A stretch of 30,048 nt of DNA, from the NCBI RefSeq assembly GCF_050753365.1, contig NZ_JBLZFY010000050.1, forward strand, positions 1-30,048, given 5' to 3'. Positions 24,611 through 30,048 of the stretch are shown here, in pieces; position 1 is the stretch's first letter, and each line of letters begins with the position of its first letter. Both the position numbers and the translations under genes were made by a program. This stretch comes from Geminocystis sp050753365. GTDB lineage: Bacteria > Cyanobacteriota > Cyanobacteriia > Cyanobacteriales > Cyanobacteriaceae. The notes under the pieces are model-generated. The model worked only from the letters and a program-made list of their open reading frames with translations. It did no database searches and had not been told where the DNA came from.

Positions 24611-25405
24611 ATGATATTATCCAATTTAAAATCAAAGTCCTCATCGATCGTACTTAGTGCCACATTATTGTTGTCACCTTTAACAGTAATAATGCCCAAT
24701 CTTAATCATCCAGTATTAGCCCAAAGTAATCAAATCAACTTACTCAATCAGGGTAAAGGTACATGGAGTTTAGGACGGACAAAACCCATGAATATTACAT
24801 CAGCTTCTGTTACTATTGGAACAGATAATAAAGCCCAAATTACCTTATTTTTAAGTGATCATCGCACCGTGCGCCTAGACGGAGATTTTTCTCGACAAAG
24901 TGCTACTCAAGGCAGAATTAACCTCACTAATTCAGGTATGGCAGATGCCCAAGGCTCATTATTACTTGAGTATAAAAGAGATAATACGATCAGTTTGTTA
25001 AATGGTCAAGGTACTTTAGACGGGCAAAATTTTCGCACTATTTTCCGTGGCAATCAAACCTCCTCTAAACCCGAAAACACACCAAATCTCAATATTCAAC
25101 AATCAGGAGAAGGATTATTTACCCTTCAATCTCGTCCCAATCAAAATATTACTTCCGTATTTGTTAGTGTGGACAGTCAACAAAAAGCCAGAGTATCTTT
25201 AATTTTCCAAAATGGTAATAGCTTCAACTTTGAAGGAAGACAAACCCAAAAAGATGCCTATAGTATCAGGATACAAGTCGATCGATCGGGCATGGCTGAT
25301 GCCACAGGATTCTTTACTGTTGAGTTGGGTGCTGGTAACTCTATCAATAATTTAATCGGACAAGGCACACTAGACGGACAAAATTTCCTCGCCAATTTCC
25401 GATAA
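24611..25405 (+). CDS. Secreted protein with duplicated beta-rich domain
   Basis: The 264-residue protein has a Sec-type signal peptide: basic start (MILSNLKSKSSS), hydrophobic core (SIVLSATLLLSPLTVIM) and probable cleavage after PVLA near residue 37. The mature part is two copies of a domain of about 100 residues (48-147 and 166-264). They share G(K/E)G-T/L-x-L, NITS-x-x-V, an RINL/RIQV-(T/D)-x-SGMAD core, and the ending GQGTLDGQNF. Alternating hydrophobic pattern suggests beta-sandwich or beta-barrel folds. It is expected in the periplasm or at the cell surface. I do not recognise the family, and no enzyme motif or cell-wall anchor is seen. It stands alone, with a candidate promoter at 24548. 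Confidence 0.75.
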   Translation: MILSNLKSKSSSIVLSATLLLSPLTVIMPNLNHPVLAQSNQINLLNQGKGTWSLGRTKPMNITSASVTIGTDNKAQITLFLSDHRTVRLDGDFSRQSATQGRINLTNSGMADAQGSLLLEYKRDNTISLLNGQGTLDGQNFRTIFRGNQTSSKPENTPNLNIQQSGEGLFTLQSRPNQNITSVFVSVDSQQKARVSLIFQNGNSFNFEGRQTQKDAYSIRIQVDRSGMADATGFFTVELGAGNSINNLIGQGTLDGQNFLANFR

Positions 25406-25568
25406 ATTAAGATTTTAAAGCACTTTCTCCCCCATCTCCCCCCTCTTCCCTCTTTCTCTAATTTTTTGAATCTTATATTAAGAAGATGTTATAGAATAGT
25501 ATTAACTTTTGTTAAAAAGATTAAAATTTATATCATAATTTCACTTTATAATTTTTCATATATAATTA

Positions 25569-26252
25569 ATGAGTTTTTTTAAGCCTCAGCAACCAATTTT
25601 ACAAAAAAAGCAATTATCCTTTAATCCACAACCGTTAACCTCTTTGGGGTGTCTCAAAGTCACCCCCCTTCAGTATCTTAATTTGTCTGGTATTTACACT
25701 TGTATTGATCAAGCCATGATTTGTTGGGGAATTGTGGCAGGAATTATTTTTATGGGGGGGCAATTTTTGCCTATTAATTGGTCAGATCAAGCCATTTTTT
25801 GGTCTATCATTACCCTTATTGCCGTTATTGCCATGATTTATTTAACCCATTCTTGGACAACTCAAGAAAATCTCTCTTGGTTACTCTATGGATGGGTAAC
25901 ATTAATGATTATCGGCATTATTATTACTGACTGTGCCATTTTTTATCATTGGAGTATCCTTGCTCATTTATGCCATCTATGGTTGATTTTAAGTGCCATC
26001 GGTTATGGCTTCACCGCTTGGGGACTTCGATCGAGAGCCTTTGTGATTGCAACCGTTATCCATAGTGTCAGTATCTTTTTTCTACCCTTATTTGGAGGTT
26101 GGCAATTTGCCACGACAGGATTAATTATGATGAGTAATCTCTTGATATTTGCAGAGGGGCAATGGGATATGCTTTTACCAAGAGAATCAAGGGAATACCA
26201 ACCCAAAATTATTAAATCTCATAAAATAGGTTTTTTAATTGCTAATCATTAA
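25569..26252 (+). CDS. Multi-pass membrane protein of unknown function
   Basis: The 227-residue protein has a hydrophilic 45-residue N-terminus followed by about six hydrophobic segments (roughly 50-68, 73-92, 103-123, 128-148, 156-176, 179-196) and a basic C-terminal tail (PRESREYQPKIIKSHK). There is no signal peptide or known catalytic motif, and I do not recognise the family. Histidine, cysteine and tryptophan residues are frequent in and near helices (DCAIFYHWSILAHLCHLW), which might suit metal or cofactor contact, but this is weak. It faces the convergent nadE with a 26-bp gap. It could form part of a cyanobacterial conserved membrane family. Confidence 0.7.
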   Translation: MSFFKPQQPILQKKQLSFNPQPLTSLGCLKVTPLQYLNLSGIYTCIDQAMICWGIVAGIIFMGGQFLPINWSDQAIFWSIITLIAVIAMIYLTHSWTTQENLSWLLYGWVTLMIIGIIITDCAIFYHWSILAHLCHLWLILSAIGYGFTAWGLRSRAFVIATVIHSVSIFFLPLFGGWQFATTGLIMMSNLLIFAEGQWDMLLPRESREYQPKIIKSHKIGFLIANH

Positions 26253-26278
26253 AGAAAATTGTCGGGAAAAAGATCAGA

Positions 26279-27970
26279 TTAATTAAGGGAATATAATTTA
26301 TAAGCAATAGGCATTTTCCAACCTGTACCAAATGCTCGATCGGTTATTTTAAGTACAGGAGGAGCTTGTTTTCGTTTAAACTCGGCACGGGTAACTAATT
26401 TTATAACTTTTTTAATTGTCTCTAAATTATGCCCGGCTTTTTCAATATCATTCATGGATTGATGTTGATTAATATAACGTTCTAAAATGTCGTCTAAAAT
26501 ATCATAAGGTGGTAAAGAATCCTCGTCTTTTTGATTTGGTTTTAACTCAGCACTAGGAGGTTTTATTAAAATATTATGAGGAATTATTTCCCCATTTCTA
26601 TTAATCCATTTACAGATATTAAATACCTTCGTTTTCGGTACATCACCAATGACTGCTAAACCTCCATTCATATCTCCATAAAGGGTACAATATCCTACTG
26701 CCATTTCTGATTTATTCCCCGTTGATAATAATAAATAACCAAATTTATTGGCGATCGCCATCAATAAAGTTCCCCTAATTCTCGACTGTAAATTTTCTTC
26801 TGCAACCCCAAATTCTGTATCTTTAAACAGAGAATTTAACATTAAATCAAAGCTATTCATTCCTTCTTGAATGGCTATTTTTTCACTATTTATCCCTAAG
26901 TTTTTAACTAAATTTTCAGCATCAATTACAGAATGATCTGAACTGTAAGGGGAGGGCATTAAAACACCTAAAACATTCTCTTTTCCTAGGGCAGATACAG
27001 CAATAGTTGCCACTAAAGCCGAGTCAATACCGCCACTTAATCCTAAAATTGCCTTAGAAAAACCGCATTTTCGAGCATAATCTTTAACACCTAATACTAA
27101 AGTTTGATAAATTTCTTCTTCTTCACAATCAATTAAATCTTGAAGATAATTTGACACTAAATCTAAACTATTTTTATCCAATTCTAAACAAATTAAATCT
27201 TCTTGATAAGGGTGACATCTCGCAATAGTTTCTCCTTGTTTATTGACAGCACAACTAAAACCATCAAAAATTAAATCATCATTACCCCCTACTTGATTAA
27301 CATAAATAATCGGAGTTTGATATTTTTTGCCAATATGCTTTAATAATCCTTCTCTCAATTTTTGTTTCCCGACAATATAAGGAGATGCTGATAAATTTAT
27401 AATCAAATCAACCCCTTCATTAACTAAGTCTTGAATGGGATTTATGGCATAAGTTTTTTTACCCCAAAATTGCTCATCATTCCATAAATCTTCACAAATT
27501 GTTAACCCGATTTTTACACCATCTAAAGTAAAAAAATTAACCTCATTTCCTGCGCTAAAATATCTATCTTCTTCAAATACATCGTAGGTAGGTAAAAGTC
27601 TTTTATGATAGATTTGGTGAATTTTACCATTATTAATTAAAGCAACGCTATTATAAAGGGGTTTTGTACCCTGTTCATGGGCAAAGGCGTTAAAACTAGC
27701 AAATCCTACTAATACGCTAATTTCGCTGGGAATTTCTTGGGCTAATTGCTGTAATTGAGCCTCCATAGCATCGATAAAACTTTTGTGTAAAAGTAAATCC
27801 CTAGGGGGATAACCACAAAGAGATAATTCAGGCGTTAAAAGTAATTTCGCACCTTGTTTAACTGCTAATTCGGCTTTTTCTTTAATTTTCTTAGCATTAC
27901 TGCTAATATCTCCGATTATCGGGTTTAATTGTGCGATCGAACAGTGCCAATTTGTAGTCGAAATTTTCAT
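26279..27970 (-). CDS. nadE: Glutamine-dependent NAD+ synthetase
   Basis: It amidates nicotinic acid adenine dinucleotide to NAD+ using glutamine and ATP; cytosolic. The 563-residue two-domain protein has an N-terminal carbon-nitrogen hydrolase (glutaminase) with triad E48 (LLLTPELSLCGYPPRD), K123 (YHKRLLPTYDVFEEDRYF) and C159 (LTICEDLW). The C-terminal synthetase has the PP-loop SGGIDS (312-317) and later the STGNKSEMAVGYCTLYGDMNGGLAVIGDVPKT region. All key residues are present and the length is usual for the bacterial bifunctional enzyme. ATG 27970 starts MKISTTNWHCSIAQLNPIIGD, in line with the family. An exact HIP1 octamer lies inside at 26751. It is transcribed alone; the 291-bp upstream gap contains a dispersed repeat. 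Confidence 0.97.
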   Translation of the reverse strand: MKISTTNWHCSIAQLNPIIGDISSNAKKIKEKAELAVKQGAKLLLTPELSLCGYPPRDLLLHKSFIDAMEAQLQQLAQEIPSEISVLVGFASFNAFAHEQGTKPLYNSVALINNGKIHQIYHKRLLPTYDVFEEDRYFSAGNEVNFFTLDGVKIGLTICEDLWNDEQFWGKKTYAINPIQDLVNEGVDLIINLSASPYIVGKQKLREGLLKHIGKKYQTPIIYVNQVGGNDDLIFDGFSCAVNKQGETIARCHPYQEDLICLELDKNSLDLVSNYLQDLIDCEEEEIYQTLVLGVKDYARKCGFSKAILGLSGGIDSALVATIAVSALGKENVLGVLMPSPYSSDHSVIDAENLVKNLGINSEKIAIQEGMNSFDLMLNSLFKDTEFGVAEENLQSRIRGTLLMAIANKFGYLLLSTGNKSEMAVGYCTLYGDMNGGLAVIGDVPKTKVFNICKWINRNGEIIPHNILIKPPSAELKPNQKDEDSLPPYDILDDILERYINQHQSMNDIEKAGHNLETIKKVIKLVTRAEFKRKQAPPVLKITDRAFGTGWKMPIAYKLYSLN

Positions 27971-28261
27971 AGTTTTTTTTAGTAATTTTGTTTTATTAAG
28001 GAATGAAAATTCAATAATTTAATTAAGTCTTATTGTCATTGCAAGATTACAAAACAATCTGAAGCAATCTCTTAAAATAAACTTTTCTATTTTATTAAAT
28101 CCTCATTCCTAAGCCAGGTTTTTTCAAAGTCGAGGTAAAATTGTATTTTATTAGTTCAATTTATAATGACAAAAAACTAATTTCTAAGACGGAAGAGGGA
28201 AAAAGAATAGATTTAATAATATTTAGATCAAACTTTTTATATTGTACTATAAGTCTTAAAT
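27971..28261. other. Intergenic region upstream of nadE
   Basis: The 291-bp AT-rich gap lies between co-oriented minus-strand genes and holds the nadE promoter. Its only recognisable structure is a GTCATTGC...GAAGCAATCTC dispersed repeat (28035-28071). No gene is seen. Confidence 0.5.
28035..28071. repeat. Dispersed repeat GTCATTGC...GAAGCAATCTC, diverged copy
   Basis: The ends GTCATTGC and GAAGCAATCTC match a second copy at 29902-29928 in reverse orientation. The middle differs and is longer. This sequence type is a familiar intergenic repeat in several bacterial groups. Confidence 0.6.
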
Positions 28262-29179
28262 TTAAAGACATTTCACCAACAAATATTTATTCGCAAAAAC
28301 TGCAAATCCTGCGGTAATTAACTCAGTAAAAATACTGCTAATTCTAAACAATGCTATCACCACTAAAACTATTTGAGAAGGAAAGATAGCAGAATCAAAA
28401 CTAGCAAGAATTGTCGCTTCAAAAATGCCGATGCCTCCAGGGGCACCGGGTACAATTAAACCTAGTAACCAAGCAAAACTAAATGTACTTAATACTTGAG
28501 GAATTAAGGTTAATTTGATAGGCATAAAGGCTATTAAAACAGATAAAAAAGCTAATCCTCTTAGCAGTAAAAAAAGACTTTCTCCGAATAAGGGTAACAG
28601 AGGATATTTAGTTAACTTTGCACTTTCATTACTACCTTTACTTTTTGCTAACTTGCTTAAGATAGGATTCATTATTTTCGGATGAATACCGATTAAGATA
28701 GCAATAATTAAACTATAAATTAATAAAAATAAAGGAGTAAAACTAAGATTTATAATCCCAAAACTGGCACTAATTAGGGTAATTAATAATGCTGATACTG
28801 CCATTAATAATGGTTCTATAATAACACTTACCGTTGCGATCGATAGACTATCACCTTCAGCTTGAATGGCTTTTACCCTGCTGAAAAAATGCCAAACATT
28901 ACCCGGTAAATACTTGCTAATATTGGTAATTAAATAAATATTAATCGCTTTTAAACCTCGCAATTTTGTCTGAAAAATATGTAAAATCCATGTCCACACC
29001 CAAGCAGAAAAAGTATGTGCTATTATATTTAAAATTAGGCTAACAATAAACATTAACAAGGTAAAAAAAGTAAATTGAATATCTTTTATTTCCTGCCAAT
29101 GTTGTCGAAATGTAGAGATAATAAAAAAGAAAGTTAAGCCTAGTATAAAAAAACGCAAAATTTTTTTAATTAACTTCAT
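28262..29179 (-). CDS. LPG-synthase-TM/UPF0104 (YbhN-like) membrane protein
   Basis: The 305-residue integral membrane protein has about eight hydrophobic segments. It has the family mark GAPGGIGIFEATILASF near residue 245 (P-G-G-x-G-x-x-E), and NISKYLPGNVWHFFSRVKAIQAEG near 95-115, which matches the KYLPGxxWxxxxR motif of this family. It corresponds to the lysylphosphatidylglycerol synthase transmembrane region without the catalytic domain, so it is better seen as a putative lipid flippase or transport-type protein. The substrate is unknown. It starts 6 nt after the stop of the DWARF27-like gene, so the two are almost certainly co-transcribed. Confidence 0.85.
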   Translation of the reverse strand: MKLIKKILRFFILGLTFFFIISTFRQHWQEIKDIQFTFFTLLMFIVSLILNIIAHTFSAWVWTWILHIFQTKLRGLKAINIYLITNISKYLPGNVWHFFSRVKAIQAEGDSLSIATVSVIIEPLLMAVSALLITLISASFGIINLSFTPLFLLIYSLIIAILIGIHPKIMNPILSKLAKSKGSNESAKLTKYPLLPLFGESLFLLLRGLAFLSVLIAFMPIKLTLIPQVLSTFSFAWLLGLIVPGAPGGIGIFEATILASFDSAIFPSQIVLVVIALFRISSIFTELITAGFAVFANKYLLVKCL

Positions 29180-29185
29180 TTTACC

Positions 29186-29839
29186 CTAGTCATAAATTTT
29201 AGGACAAGGTTTAGAAAAAGTACTAGCAGTGGGGCAGTGATTTTGCAAACAGGGTTGTTTACTCGCTTCTTCTGTATCTAAATCGGGGGGGTATTGTCCA
29301 AACACCATTTCACAGCTAAAATCTTCAAAGTTGGGAGTCATAGTTAAAGGAATACCAAAGGATTCGGTAAAAAATTTTTGGGTAGGTAATTTACACATAT
29401 TGATACACATTCCTACGCAACCACTGTCTTCTAAATAGCGACACTTTTCGATTTTGACACCGCTTTTTTGTTTCCGAATTTGATTATTTTTGGTAGTTAT
29501 TTCTACTTCTTGAATTGTCGATTTTCCGACTAACCATTGAAACAAAATGGTAGAAAACCAAGCGTTAGATTCACATACCCATTTATTGGGAGTAACAAGG
29601 GTACGAATTAAGAATAAAACGGGAGAGGGTACTAAAGATTTTAGCACGATCGAGACTAATTCTTGTTGTTGTTGGGCGTTGCGCCCTTTCATTATTTCTT
29701 GAGATAAATCGACAAAACCTTGATAACCTTTTAAGTAGTGTTTTTTTCCTACCGCTTGCGCCATTTTTCGAGAAAATAAGGCAATAAAAATTCGATCGAA
29801 TAGATTATCATTATATACAGTTTTTTCTATGGTTTTCAT
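29186..29839 (-). CDS. DWARF27-like (DUF4033) protein, putative carotenoid isomerase family
   Basis: The 217-residue protein carries the DWARF27 C-terminal domain: KCRYLEDSGCVGMCINMCKLP (132-152), FFTESFGIPLTMTPNFEDFSCEMVFGQYPP (156-185) and CLQNHCPTA (197-205), with conserved cysteines C133, C141, C145, C149, C176, C197 and C202. Plant D27 is an iron-dependent all-trans/9-cis beta-carotene isomerase of strigolactone synthesis. Cyanobacteria have homologues whose activity is mostly untested, so the carotenoid role is inferred from family. It has no transit or signal peptide. The gene is directly in front of the UPF0104 membrane protein. The ATG at 29839 is supported by the conserved-looking N-terminus; the promoter region includes a dispersed repeat. 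Confidence 0.9.
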   Translation of the reverse strand: MKTIEKTVYNDNLFDRIFIALFSRKMAQAVGKKHYLKGYQGFVDLSQEIMKGRNAQQQQELVSIVLKSLVPSPVLFLIRTLVTPNKWVCESNAWFSTILFQWLVGKSTIQEVEITTKNNQIRKQKSGVKIEKCRYLEDSGCVGMCINMCKLPTQKFFTESFGIPLTMTPNFEDFSCEMVFGQYPPDLDTEEASKQPCLQNHCPTASTFSKPCPKIYD

Positions 29840-29901
29840 AAAATTAAATAGATAATGGTAAATGGAAAGCTGAAAACTAAATAGAATAACAAATTTTAAC
29901 A

Positions 29902-29928
29902 GAGATTGCTTCGTTACCTCGCAATGAC
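29902..29928. repeat. Dispersed repeat GTCATTGCGAGG...GAAGCAATCTC, intact copy
   Basis: Read on the minus strand, 27 bp from GTCATTGCGAGG to GAAGCAATCTC. A diverged copy lies at 28035-28071. It lies 60 bp before the DWARF27-like start codon. Confidence 0.65.
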
Positions 29929-29940
29929 ATTTTGGAAAGA

Positions 29941-30048
29941 TTACTTATTACTTATTACTTATTACTTATTACTTATTACTTATTACTTATTACTTATTAC
30001 TTATTACTTATTACTTATTACTTATTACTTATTACTTATTACTTATTA
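29941..30048. repeat. Heptanucleotide tandem array (TTACTTA)n
   Basis: At least 15 perfect copies of TTACTTA run to the end of the window, so the array is truncated. It is the longest heptamer array here. Confidence 0.95.

Overview
The window reads as chromosomal DNA of a low-GC unicellular cyanobacterium. The evidence is a four-ACT-domain aspartate kinase, a ThiE with the cyanobacterial N-terminal extension, DUF29, Uma2 and pentapeptide families, a DWARF27-like protein, and many CGATCG palindromes (HIP1-type). The Geminocystis/Cyanobacterium neighbourhood is my guess from base composition and gene content; no search was possible. I see no tRNA, rRNA, CRISPR array, transposase or prophage.

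Layout. 84-1883 (-) is aspartate kinase. 2238-4502 (+) holds an acidic DUF3727-type protein and a CPA2 cation/proton antiporter. 4616-7912 (-) is a five-PAS hybrid histidine kinase. 8112-10690 (+) holds an alpha/beta-hydrolase-like protein, a pentapeptide-repeat protein and hemB. 10687-16479 is a two-component gene island: two minus-strand response regulators (one REC-wHTH-HPt-REC-REC) diverge from a plus-strand operon of an ETR1-like ethylene-binding histidine kinase, an Rcp1-like receiver and a REC-kinase. The ETR1-like kinase is cut by one in-frame TAG just before its phospho-acceptor histidine. 16575-17588 is thiE, followed by a convergent DUF29/Uma2 pair and dnaJ (-). 20469-24401 (+) encodes a 1310-residue protein with a degenerate UvrD-like NTPase and 38 uninterrupted 13-residue Trp-rich units. 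After it come a secreted protein with a duplicated domain, a membrane protein, nadE (-), and a two-gene minus-strand unit: a DWARF27/DUF4033 protein followed by an LPG-synthase/YbhN-type membrane protein.

How the genes work together. Most are unlinked housekeeping functions (aspartate-family amino acids, tetrapyrrole, thiamine, NAD, chaperone). The two-component island is the clear functional module: sensor, receivers, HPt and a DNA-binding output lie within about 6 kb and share an 87-bp divergent promoter region.

Intergenic DNA is rich in heptanucleotide tandem arrays of several unrelated units, and both window ends lie inside such arrays. Small dispersed palindromes also occur. The strongest candidates for something undescribed are the 13-residue-repeat NTPase-like protein and the amber-interrupted ethylene-receptor-like kinase with its phosphorelay neighbours.
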